Source of the DNA: Rikenellaceae bacterium DTU001
GTDB lineage: Bacteria; Bacteroidota; Bacteroidia; Bacteroidales; DTU049
Assembly: GCA_001512885.1 (NCBI GenBank)
Contig: LFSZ01000040.1
Span: forward strand, 1 to 41,065
DNA: 41,065 nt
Reading direction: 5' to 3'
Both the position numbers and the translations under genes were made by a program. Shown here in pieces: positions 1 to 7,638 of this stretch. The first letter of the stretch is position 1; each line of letters starts with the position of its first letter. Below the pieces are notes generated by a model. That model saw only the letters and a list, made by a program, of their open reading frames with translations, searched no databases and had not been told where the DNA came from.

Positions 1-395
1 GCAAGTTCAGTCTTAACAGCAGGTGGTGCTAGTACATATAGTTGGTCAAACAGTTTAGGCACAGGAAGTTCCAAAACAGTATCACCGACCAGCACAACGA
101 CATACACAGTAACAGGAACAAGTGCAGAAGGCTGTACCAATACAGCAACAGTTACTGTAACAGTCAATCCTACACCGGCAGTGACAGCCTCAGCGTCACC
201 ATCTACAATATGTTCAGGTTCATCATCCACGTTAACTGCAGGTGGAGCAAACACTTACAGTTGGTCAGGAGGTCTAGGCACAGGAAGTTCCAAAACAGTA
301 TCACCGACCAGTACGACAACATACACAGTAACAGGAACAAGTGCAGAAGGCTGTACCAATACAGCAACAGTTACTGTAACAGTCAACCCATTGCC
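1..395 (+). repeat. Near-identical tandem repeat, period 219 bp (73 codons), two copies visible
   Basis: Offsetting the sequence by 219 bases aligns positions 12-167 with 231-386. Positions 102-167 and 321-386 are identical over 66 bases, and 57-92 and 276-311 are also identical. The copies encode one beta-domain repeat each. Later repeats of the same family (about 660-890, 895-1110, 1113-1320) are much more diverged. The window begins inside this array, so the true copy number is unknown. Confidence 0.9.
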
Positions 396-2070
396 GACGG
401 CATATGATGTGACAGGAGGAGGATCATATTGTTCAGGAGGCACAGGAGTACCGGTAGGATTATTAGGCTCAGAAAGTGGAGTAAATTATCAATTACAATT
501 AAATGGCAGCGATGTTGGTACATCAGTATCAGGTACGGGCAGTGCAATAAGTTTTGGCAATCAGACAGTGGCAGGTACATATACAGTAGTTGCGACAAAT
601 GCTACTACATCATGCGTTAATAATATGACGGGGAGTGTAACTGTCACCATAGATCCATTGCCAACGATTGCAGCAACAGCCTCACCATCATCGATATGTT
701 TAGGTAATAGCTCAGTATTAACTGCAAGTTCAAATATTACAGGGACAACATATAGCTGGAGTGGTACTTTAGGAGTTGGCTCTACCAAGACTGTAACACC
801 AACCAGTACAACATCTTATACTGTAACAGGAACAAGTACAGCAGGATGTGCCGGAACGGCGACAGTGAGTGTAACAGTAAATGCTTTGCCTGATATTAGC
901 ATTGATGCGTCTGAAAGTACAATATGTAATGGACAAACTTCAGTATTAACAGCCAGTGGTGCAGATTTCTATAGTTGGTCTCATAATTTAGGTACAGGTT
1001 TATCAAAGACAGTTTCACCAACTTCTACCACTACATATACTGTTACTGGATCCTATGCTAATGGGTGTTCAAGTACAGCTACTATTCAAATAACCGTAAA
1101 TCCTATTCCAGTTATTATAATTAATGCTTCTAATAATTCAATATGTTTCGGTGATAGTAGCATATTAACTGTTATAGGTGATGCTACGCAATATTCGTGG
1201 TCACATAATTTGGGTACTAGCGAAAGTGTTATTATTAAACCTATATCTATCACTACATATTCTGTAATTGGTACTAATGAATATGGGTGTACAAATAGTG
1301 CAAACATTACTATAACAGTACTTCCTAATGCTGATGCTACTATTAAACCAGTAACACCACTATGTGATAATTTATCTACAATCACATTAAATGCTACAGA
1401 CTCAGGCGGTGTATGGAGTGGAAACGGTATAATCAATCAAGTATTAGGAACTTTCAGTCCTAGTTTAGCTGGAGCAGGTACTCATATTATTACGTATATG
1501 ATCATGGGTCAATGTGGAGATACAGCAACTACAGAAGTTATAGTTTATGAATCACCTACAGCTATCGCTTATGCTACTGATGAAACTTGTATAGATGCTA
1601 ATGATGGTATTGCTTGGGTTATAACTACAGGTGGTACTGCGCCATATACTTATCTATGGAGTAATAATTATATATTGGATACCATTACAAATTTAGCACC
1701 TGGTGAGTATTATGTCACAGTAAGAGATTTTCATAATTGTTTTGATACAGATACAGTTATAATCAAAGAGGGCACAGAAGATTGTTATATCACGCATGTG
1801 TATGTACCTAATATATTTTCGCCTAATGATAAGGGAAATCCTGAAAATGAATATTTAAGGGTATATGGTAAAGGTATTAAAACTATAGATTTTACAATAT
1901 TTGATAGATGGGGAAATGAAGTATTTCATACTACATCAATGGAAGGTAAATGGGATGGTACTTATAAAGGTGAACCGGCATTAGTAGGTGATTACACTTA
2001 TATTTTGAAAGTTAAATACTTTAATAAACCTGACGAAATTCTGAGGGGACATGTATATCTAGTTCGTTAA
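1..2070 (+). CDS. Large secreted repeat protein with T9SS type B (gliding-associated) C-terminal domain, 5' partial
   Basis: The reading frame is open from base 1, so the start lies outside the window; the first in-frame GTG at 181 is internal to a repeat and is not a real start. The visible 689 residues are a chain of Ig/PKD-like beta domains of about 70 residues, with recurring YSWS...LGTG...T-V-P-T-S-T-T-Y-T-V-TG and GC-(T/S)-TATVTVTVNP signatures. Two further domain types follow (about 1321-1557 and a SprB-like unit at about 1560-1770). The last ~90 residues (YVPNIFSPN, FDRWGNEVF, W-G-Y-G-less WDGTYKGEP, GDYTYILKV) match the CHU_C/TIGR04131 sorting domain, which directs T9SS export to the cell surface. 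It is probably a surface adhesin or matrix protein; the ligand cannot be inferred. The first two visible repeats are nearly identical in DNA, which indicates recent duplication. Confidence 0.9.
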   Translation, partial: ASSVLTAGGASTYSWSNSLGTGSSKTVSPTSTTTYTVTGTSAEGCTNTATVTVTVNPTPAVTASASPSTICSGSSSTLTAGGANTYSWSGGLGTGSSKTVSPTSTTTYTVTGTSAEGCTNTATVTVTVNPLPTAYDVTGGGSYCSGGTGVPVGLLGSESGVNYQLQLNGSDVGTSVSGTGSAISFGNQTVAGTYTVVATNATTSCVNNMTGSVTVTIDPLPTIAATASPSSICLGNSSVLTASSNITGTTYSWSGTLGVGSTKTVTPTSTTSYTVTGTSTAGCAGTATVSVTVNALPDISIDASESTICNGQTSVLTASGADFYSWSHNLGTGLSKTVSPTSTTTYTVTGSYANGCSSTATIQITVNPIPVIIINASNNSICFGDSSILTVIGDATQYSWSHNLGTSESVIIKPISITTYSVIGTNEYGCTNSANITITVLPNADATIKPVTPLCDNLSTITLNATDSGGVWSGNGIINQVLGTFSPSLAGAGTHIITYMIMGQCGDTATTEVIVYESPTAIAYATDETCIDANDGIAWVITTGGTAPYTYLWSNNYILDTITNLAPGEYYVTVRDFHNCFDTDTVIIKEGTEDCYITHVYVPNIFSPNDKGNPENEYLRVYGKGIKTIDFTIFDRWGNEVFHTTSMEGKWDGTYKGEPALVGDYTYILKVKYFNKPDEILRGHVYLVR

Positions 2071-2207
2071 ATTTCTTAAAATTAATATTTTACAAAATAT
2101 TAGTAATTCTAAATCTTCATTGTGTAGATTTTAATGTAAATTCTAATATCAGTATAATATATTAAGATTTGCATCTAAATTTTAGTTATTGTTGAGAAAT
2201 TTATTTG

Positions 2208-2215
2208 TAATTTTG
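2208..2215 (+). promoter_or_regulatory. Bacteroidota -7 element (TAATTTTG) upstream of the TPR gene
   Basis: TAATTTTG fits TAnnTTTG, with a TTG 16 bases upstream (2189-2191). It lies 18 bases before the ATG at 2234 and downstream of the alternative TTG start at 2189, which argues against that longer start. Confidence 0.5.
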
Positions 2216-2233
2216 TTTATATTAAATAAAAAA

Positions 2234-4060
2234 ATGAAAGCAAATAAAACTGTATTAACTTTTATTTCAACTTTTTTATTAGTTTTATTTACAAATGCAC
2301 AAAACATTTATAATGATGAGGCTTTGGCATTAGAATTTTTTCAAAGGGGTGACTATGAAAATGCTGTTGATATTTATGAACGGCTCTACTATAGACAAGG
2401 GAATACTTACATTTATGACAATTATTTAGCTAGCCTTATCAAGCTTAATAAATTTAAAGATGCAGAAAAATTAATTCAAAATCAATTAAAAAACAATCCT
2501 AGCGCTAGATTTTATATTGATTTATTAGAAGTTTATGATTTACAAAATGATAGTAAAAAATTTCAAAAAGTATGGAATGAAATGCTAAGTATAGCTAGTA
2601 ATAATGAAACTATATATTTAGATTTGGCATCAGCCTGTGATTTTAAAAATAGAACTAAATGGGCTATAAATATTTTAGAAACAGGAGTTAAAATATTACC
2701 ACTATCCCATCAAATCAATGAAAGCTTGGCTATAAAATACATGAAAATAAAAGATTATAAAAAAAACTCTATTCATATTACTAATTTAATAAGAAACTTC
2801 TCAAATGACAAAGATTGGCTAATAAAGGTATTATCTTCCATTCTACATGAGGATCATAATGATGATTTCTCACCAATACTAAAAGATATATTATTGGGTT
2901 TTATAAACTCTAATCCCAAAAGTCAATTATATAATGAACTTTTGATATGGTATTATGAGCAAATGGGAGCTTATGATGCAGCTATTAATCAAGCACTAGC
3001 TTTCGAAAAAAGAATTAATGGCGAAGGAGAAATGATTTTTGATATTGCAAATGAATTATTAGAGATCGGCGGAACCGAATATGCTATTAATGCATTTGAA
3101 AAATTAATATTGCAATTTCCAAATTCTCCTTTTTCACATAAAGCACAACTTTTATTATTAAATGAAAAAATGAAGCTAATACTAGCTTCTGCTAATATTA
3201 AATCTATTAATGCTAATAATATTAAAGATGAAATCGAAATATTTTTATCTCAATATCCTGAATATCGTTACCATCCTGATTTTATGATCAATTATTCAAA
3301 AATTTTATGTTTTTATTTACATAATTGCGAAAAAGCATTGAATGATTTACAAGATTTACTTAAAAGATTCCCAGTTAAAAATTTTGTACAAGCTAGTGTG
3401 AAATTTGCTATTGCAGATTTATATTTAGCAATGGATAATCCCTGGGACGCTATATTACTATATGGACAGGTAGAAAAAGATTTTAAGGAAGATACTATCG
3501 GTTATTATGCCAAATTTTATAAAGCATATATTTATTATTTAATGGGTGATATACTATTTGCAAAAGCTCAATTCGATGTACTCAAAGGATCTACAACTAA
3601 ATTTATAGCAAATGATGCTATACAGATGAGTGTTTTTATCCAAGAAAATATTGGTTTAGATAGCTCGTTAGTACCATTACAATATTTTGCGAAAGCTGAA
3701 TATATGGAATATATTCATAACTATGAACGTGCCATTAATTATCTAGATACAATTTTACTTACTTCTCCCAGTCATCCTATTATCGATGATGTTTTTTATA
3801 AAAAAGCACAGATTTATGAGAAATCATCTCTATATGATAAAGCTATAGTAGAATTGAATAAAATCATTGATAATTATTATTATGAAGTTTTAGCGGATGA
3901 TGCATTGTATAGACTGGCTTTAATATATGCAGATGTTTATCAAAATTATGAAAAATCAAAAGAACTTCTTTTACAACTAATTACCGATTTTCCTATAAGT
4001 ATATATGTCGATATGGCAAGAATGAAATTGAATAAAATGAAAAATTTAGATTCTTTATAA
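2234..4060 (+). CDS. Exported tetratricopeptide-repeat (TPR) protein
   Basis: I chose ATG 2234 (608 aa) because it opens with a signal peptide, MKANKTVLTFISTFLLVLFTNAQ; an in-frame TTG at 2189 would lie upstream of the likely promoter. The mature protein is almost entirely alpha-helical repeats. TPR-like pairs such as ALEFFQRGDYENAVDIYERL (near residue 30), KAQIYEKSSLYDKAIVELNKI and ALYRLALIYADVYQNYEKSKELL (last ~90 residues) are clear; the middle is more diverged. Such proteins usually act in the periplasm as scaffolds or in outer-membrane protein assembly. The C-terminal repeats resemble YbgF/BamD-type TPRs, but no specific partner can be named. It precedes ksgA by 185 bases and looks separately transcribed. 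Confidence 0.8.
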   Translation: MKANKTVLTFISTFLLVLFTNAQNIYNDEALALEFFQRGDYENAVDIYERLYYRQGNTYIYDNYLASLIKLNKFKDAEKLIQNQLKNNPSARFYIDLLEVYDLQNDSKKFQKVWNEMLSIASNNETIYLDLASACDFKNRTKWAINILETGVKILPLSHQINESLAIKYMKIKDYKKNSIHITNLIRNFSNDKDWLIKVLSSILHEDHNDDFSPILKDILLGFINSNPKSQLYNELLIWYYEQMGAYDAAINQALAFEKRINGEGEMIFDIANELLEIGGTEYAINAFEKLILQFPNSPFSHKAQLLLLNEKMKLILASANIKSINANNIKDEIEIFLSQYPEYRYHPDFMINYSKILCFYLHNCEKALNDLQDLLKRFPVKNFVQASVKFAIADLYLAMDNPWDAILLYGQVEKDFKEDTIGYYAKFYKAYIYYLMGDILFAKAQFDVLKGSTTKFIANDAIQMSVFIQENIGLDSSLVPLQYFAKAEYMEYIHNYERAINYLDTILLTSPSHPIIDDVFYKKAQIYEKSSLYDKAIVELNKIIDNYYYEVLADDALYRLALIYADVYQNYEKSKELLLQLITDFPISIYVDMARMKLNKMKNLDSL

Positions 4061-4139
4061 TTTATCTATAAAATGTTTGAATTATAAATTCTCAGAAGAT
4101 TAATATGATGTTCCATTATTAATCAAAGATTATTAAGAA

Positions 4140-4176
4140 TTGAAGGGACGTACTGTATGTAATACATCCCAACTCA
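4140..4176. repeat. Imperfect hairpin (REP-like) between the TPR gene and ksgA
   Basis: GGGACGTA at 4145-4152 pairs with TACATCCC at 4163-4170 with one mismatch, around a further partly self-complementary centre. TTGA at 4140-4143 and TCAA at 4173-4176 could extend the stem past a bulge. There is no T-run after it, so it is not an obvious terminator. It is GC-richer than its surroundings. Confidence 0.5.
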
Positions 4177-4245
4177 ATAAATTGTATAGTTCAGCCAATA
4201 ACTAACTTCTACAAAATTTATAAATTTGTTTAAAAAAAAATTCAA

Positions 4246-5031
4246 ATGCTTAAAAATGGTAATTTTCATTATAAAAAATCAATGGGACAGCATTTTCTAA
4301 AAAATCCTGAAATAGCTAGACATATTGTAGATTCATTACAACTAACCACTGCTGATGATGTAGTTTTCGAAATTGGTCCTGGTAGTGGAATACTTACACA
4401 ATTTTTAATTGATAAATTTCCTTTATTAAAATTAATAGAACTCGACAGAGAAGCTATATCATTGCTAAAAGAAAATTTTCAAAATATTGATAAAAAAATA
4501 ATAAGAGGAAATATATTGAAAATAGAATTATTAGACTATGCAAATCGTTTTTCTATCATAGGTAATATGCCATACAATATTTCTGGTCCTTTACTTTTTA
4601 ATGCTTTAAAATATAGTGAACACTTAATAGAATGGGTAGGTATGTTACAATTAGAGGTGGTACAGAGGATTTTAGCACGTCCTAAAACAAAAGAATACGG
4701 TAAATTGAGTGTGTTATTACAAGCATATTTTGATATAAAACAAATAATGCGTTTATCACCAGCTTCATTTTATCCACCACCTAAAGTATCTTCTGCAGTT
4801 ATCAGAATGATACCCAAACATACTACAAATATACCCAAAACTAATTATGATGATTTTGTAAAGATCGTTAAATTAAGTTTTACTCATAGAAGAAAAACTT
4901 TAAGGAATAATTTGCTAGAGACTTTAGATAAAGAAATATTAAAAGATGATTTTTTTAACAAAAGACCTGAAGAGTTAAGCTGGCAAGAATATGATGATAT
5001 GATACAGCATTTTTTATATAAAAATAACTAA
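4246..5031 (+). CDS. rsmA (ksgA): 16S rRNA (adenine(1518)-N(6)/adenine(1519)-N(6))-dimethyltransferase
   Basis: This 261-aa protein has the length and layout of RsmA/KsgA, which dimethylates two adjacent adenines in the 3'-terminal hairpin of 16S rRNA using S-adenosylmethionine, late in small-subunit assembly. The N-terminal KKSMGQHFLKN motif, the SAM-binding loop EIGPGSGILT (residues 42-51) and the catalytic NMPYNIS motif (about 107-113, family NxPY) are all present. The C-terminal helical domain contains SFTHRRKTLRNNL, typical of the family. ATG 4246 is the natural start just ahead of the conserved motif. No Shine-Dalgarno is visible. Confidence 0.97.
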   Translation: MLKNGNFHYKKSMGQHFLKNPEIARHIVDSLQLTTADDVVFEIGPGSGILTQFLIDKFPLLKLIELDREAISLLKENFQNIDKKIIRGNILKIELLDYANRFSIIGNMPYNISGPLLFNALKYSEHLIEWVGMLQLEVVQRILARPKTKEYGKLSVLLQAYFDIKQIMRLSPASFYPPPKVSSAVIRMIPKHTTNIPKTNYDDFVKIVKLSFTHRRKTLRNNLLETLDKEILKDDFFNKRPEELSWQEYDDMIQHFLYKNN

Positions 5032-5233
5032 AAACTTTCTAAATCAAATAACTTTGAATAAATGAAATTAAATATTCAAAATAGTTTTACAGTATTTTTG
5101 GCAGTCTAATATTAGGTTTAGAATAAATTTCAATACTTCAAATTCAAAACAAATAACATTATAATTTGTTTCACATTTATATTGATAAAATGAAAAAATT
5201 AATCACAATGACATAGAAGTAAATATTAATTAC

Positions 5234-5854
5234 TCATTCTGTTTCATTGGCAACCTCATCGGTTTCAGCAAGTTCTTCAGTGTCAGTATCCTCTTCGATT
5301 TGAGTAATAATAGTACGAATAAATATTATTTTAGCAATCATTAAATGAGGAGGTTTTAATATTTGATAATCATCATTGCTGATATCTCTGACACGTATAC
5401 TGTCACCTATATCTAATTTAGTAATATTAATAGGAATATAAGAAGGCATTTTGCTAGGAATAGCTTTAACTGGTAATTTTTTCAATTTAATATCTAATTT
5501 GCCACCGCGCTTTATGCCAATAGAGTCTCCTTCAAATTTTACAGGTACATTCATAGTTATAGGCTTATCATCTTTGATTTCTACAAAATCGATATGTATT
5601 ATCCTATCAGTGACTGGATGAAACTGTATCTCTTGTATTATACAGCGATGAATTTTACCATTAACATCAATATCTAGCATTAATGGTTCGAGGGATGAAA
5701 TTAAGGAGAGCATTTTTATTTCTTCTACATAAAAGAATAATTGTTTTTCGCCACCATACATTACGCAAGGCACAAAGCCTTTTTTACGCAATTGTTTTGC
5801 ATCTTTCTTCCCTACGCTCTCTCTCGGAGAGCCACTAATAGAAAGCACTTTCAT
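5234..5854 (-). CDS. rplY: 50S ribosomal protein L25 (general stress protein Ctc type)
   Basis: At 206 aa this is the long bacterial form of L25: an N-terminal 5S-rRNA-binding domain (SGSPRESVGKKDAKQLRKKGFVPCVMYGG, residues about 6-34) followed by the TL5/CTC beta domain (KFEGDSIGIKRGGKLDIKL, about 108-126). The last ~25 residues form an acidic tail rich in Glu and Asp, common in Bacteroidota L25. It sits 34 bases downstream of prs on the same strand, and the prs-rplY pair is common in bacteria. Co-transcription is likely. ATG at 5852-5854 is well placed. Confidence 0.95.
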   Translation of the reverse strand: MKVLSISGSPRESVGKKDAKQLRKKGFVPCVMYGGEKQLFFYVEEIKMLSLISSLEPLMLDIDVNGKIHRCIIQEIQFHPVTDRIIHIDFVEIKDDKPITMNVPVKFEGDSIGIKRGGKLDIKLKKLPVKAIPSKMPSYIPINITKLDIGDSIRVRDISNDDYQILKPPHLMIAKIIFIRTIITQIEEDTDTEELAETDEVANETE

Positions 5855-5888
5855 AATTTTTTATTTTTATTTGTTTAACATATTTTAT

Positions 5889-6833
5889 TTATAAGAAAGG
5901 ATTGAAATCAAAAAAAGAACTGATAGATTCACATTGAATATTTCTTTTGATAACCTCAGCAAACAATTTTGCTACTGATAGGACTGTTATTTTTTCAGAT
6001 GATTTTTTTAGTGGAATAGTATCAGTTACTATTAGTTGATCTATCACGCTGTCTTCTATTTTTTCCACTGCATTATTACTTAATAATGCATGAGTACAAA
6101 CTGCTTTGATAGATAAAGCCCCCTTTTGTTTCATCAAATTTGCAGCTCTTATGAGTGATCCGGCGGTATCCACTATATCATCAAAAATAATAACATTTTT
6201 ATTTTTTACATCACCTATCAATACCATGTCAGCTATCTGATTAGCTTTTTCTCTTTGTTTATAACATATAGCCATATCGCAATTAAAAGCCTTAGCATAT
6301 ATGTTAGCCCTTTTAGTACCACCTGTATCAGGTGAAGTAACTACAATATTTTGTATATTAAGATTTTTTATATAATCATAAAATATACTAGAAGCAAATA
6401 GATGATCTACAGGAATATTAAAAAAACCTTGTATTTGATCAGCATGTAAATCCATGGTAATTATATGAGTGGCTCCAGCTGCTTCTAACAAATCTGCGAT
6501 TAGTTTTGAACCAATAGCTACACGTGGCTTATCTTTTCTGTCTTGTCTAGCAAAACCGAAATAAGGTATAACAGCATAGATATGCTTGGCAGAAGCCCTT
6601 CTGGCAGCATCTATCATTAATAAAAGTTCAAATAAATTGTCTACGGGTGGAAAAGTAGATTGAACTATAAAAACTTCTTTACCTCTTATTGTTTCGTCAA
6701 AGCTTACTTGAAATTCGCCATCTGCAAATTTTGTATATGTAGTCTTGCCAATGGGAATACCATAATTATTTGCAATACTTTCTGCTAAAACACGTGATGC
6801 AGTACCACTATAAATACCAACCTTAGGTTCCAC
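5889..6833 (-). CDS. prs: Ribose-phosphate pyrophosphokinase (PRPP synthetase)
   Basis: The enzyme makes 5-phosphoribosyl-1-diphosphate from ribose-5-phosphate and ATP for nucleotide, His, Trp and NAD synthesis. Seen: the FADGEFQVSFDETIRG segment, the VQSTFPPVDNLFELLLMIDAARRASA block, the YFGFARQDRK flexible-loop region, DLHADQIQGFF, and the PRPP-binding loop VIIFDDIVDTAGSL. The frame also opens at TTG 6848, but that codon overlaps a TATCTTTG -7 element (6846-6853) and should not be in the mRNA. GTG 6833 gives 314 aa (MEPKVGIYSG...), close to the usual ~312. The resulting 5' leader would be only a few bases. A recO terminator lies just upstream. Confidence 0.95.
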   Translation of the reverse strand: MEPKVGIYSGTASRVLAESIANNYGIPIGKTTYTKFADGEFQVSFDETIRGKEVFIVQSTFPPVDNLFELLLMIDAARRASAKHIYAVIPYFGFARQDRKDKPRVAIGSKLIADLLEAAGATHIITMDLHADQIQGFFNIPVDHLFASSIFYDYIKNLNIQNIVVTSPDTGGTKRANIYAKAFNCDMAICYKQREKANQIADMVLIGDVKNKNVIIFDDIVDTAGSLIRAANLMKQKGALSIKAVCTHALLSNNAVEKIEDSVIDQLIVTDTIPLKKSSEKITVLSVAKLFAEVIKRNIQCESISSFFDFNPFL

Positions 6834-6845
6834 AATACTTTTTTG

Positions 6846-6853
6846 CAAAGATA
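6846..6853 (-). promoter_or_regulatory. -7 element TATCTTTG for prs(-rplY)
   Basis: The minus strand reads TATCTTTGCA, an exact TAnnTTTG match with the frequent GCA continuation. It places transcription initiation at about 6840, which leaves GTG 6833 as the first plausible prs start. No convincing -33 TTTG was seen at the right distance. Confidence 0.6.
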
Positions 6854-6903
6854 CAAAAAAAAATTATTATTCTAAATTAATTTTATAATTTTAATTTATT
6901 AAA

Positions 6904-6933
6904 TAAAAAAAACACCATAATAAATTAGGTGTT
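6904..6933 (-). terminator. Rho-independent terminator after recO
   Basis: On the minus strand AACACC (6933-6928) pairs with GGTGTT (6916-6911) across an 11-base loop and is followed directly by six T. It lies 28 bases after the recO stop and separates porZ-recO from prs-rplY. Confidence 0.8.
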
Positions 6934-6961
6934 GTCAGTTGTCTGTAGTAAGTTACTATAC

Positions 6962-7636
6962 TTATCTATAAAAAACCTCTCTCATCACTTTTAGGCTTTT
7001 CAGATCACTGTTTAAAATCTCCTGAGCTCGTAAATAAGAGATAGTCAAGTTTAATAAATGATATGGTGTTGCAGGCAGAGTTATATTATCATTAGATGAA
7101 TTTAATGGATGAAGATATAAATATTCTAAAAAATTTAACAGTGATTCATAATGTGGCATAGCATCTAAAAAGCTATAATTTTTTTTACTAAGGATCCCCA
7201 TGTAATTTAGTATGTAAGCCATAAAAGAAAGCAAAAAAGAATTTGGTATTTTTTCCCAGTTATTAAGTTTATTTACAAAATCCAATACAATATCATATAA
7301 TTGAGTATCATAAAGATCTATTGGGGTTATTTTCATAATTATTTCAGCCATAAAACTAGCAATCGCAGAGTGTAATAGGTGATCAGCTACCATATGAGGA
7401 AAATTTTCTATAGTTATATCAATTACTTTGTACAAATGTTCACGTGAGGGCTTGTCATTATAAGTAATTTCGACATTGATTAATGGTGTTTTTATAAATT
7501 CATAAGATTTATTTTTAGGAGTAATAGATGCTAAATAAAAAGAAAATCTACCAGTCGGTGTAAGTGAATGGATAATATAAGCTTTTCGAGTATGTTGTAC
7601 AAGATTCAGAATAAAAGCTTTAGTTGTTTGATTCAT
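6962..7636 (-). CDS. recO: DNA repair protein RecO (diverged)
   Basis: RecO mediates loading of RecA onto SSB-coated DNA in the RecFOR pathway and anneals strands. The 224-aa protein starts like RecO (TTKAFILNLVQHTRKAYIIHSLTPTGRFSFYL, an OB-fold beginning) and continues with a helical C-terminal half (NNWEKIPNSFLLSFMAYILNYMGIL) matching the RecO C-terminal domain. No Cys-based zinc site is visible, as in many RecO proteins. Sequence conservation is low, so the call rests on fold-like pattern, length and context. It begins two bases after porZ, so the two are almost certainly one transcript, a pairing I recall from other Bacteroidota. Confidence 0.75.
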   Translation of the reverse strand: MNQTTKAFILNLVQHTRKAYIIHSLTPTGRFSFYLASITPKNKSYEFIKTPLINVEITYNDKPSREHLYKVIDITIENFPHMVADHLLHSAIASFMAEIIMKITPIDLYDTQLYDIVLDFVNKLNNWEKIPNSFLLSFMAYILNYMGILSKKNYSFLDAMPHYESLLNFLEYLYLHPLNSSNDNITLPATPYHLLNLTISYLRAQEILNSDLKSLKVMREVFYR

Positions 7637-7638
7637 TA

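Noticed and set aside
42-407. Open frame in another phase over the repetitive start of the window
   Set aside because: It exists only because a short repeat with few stop codons is duplicated; the frame from base 1 to 2070 has the domain signatures and T9SS tail.
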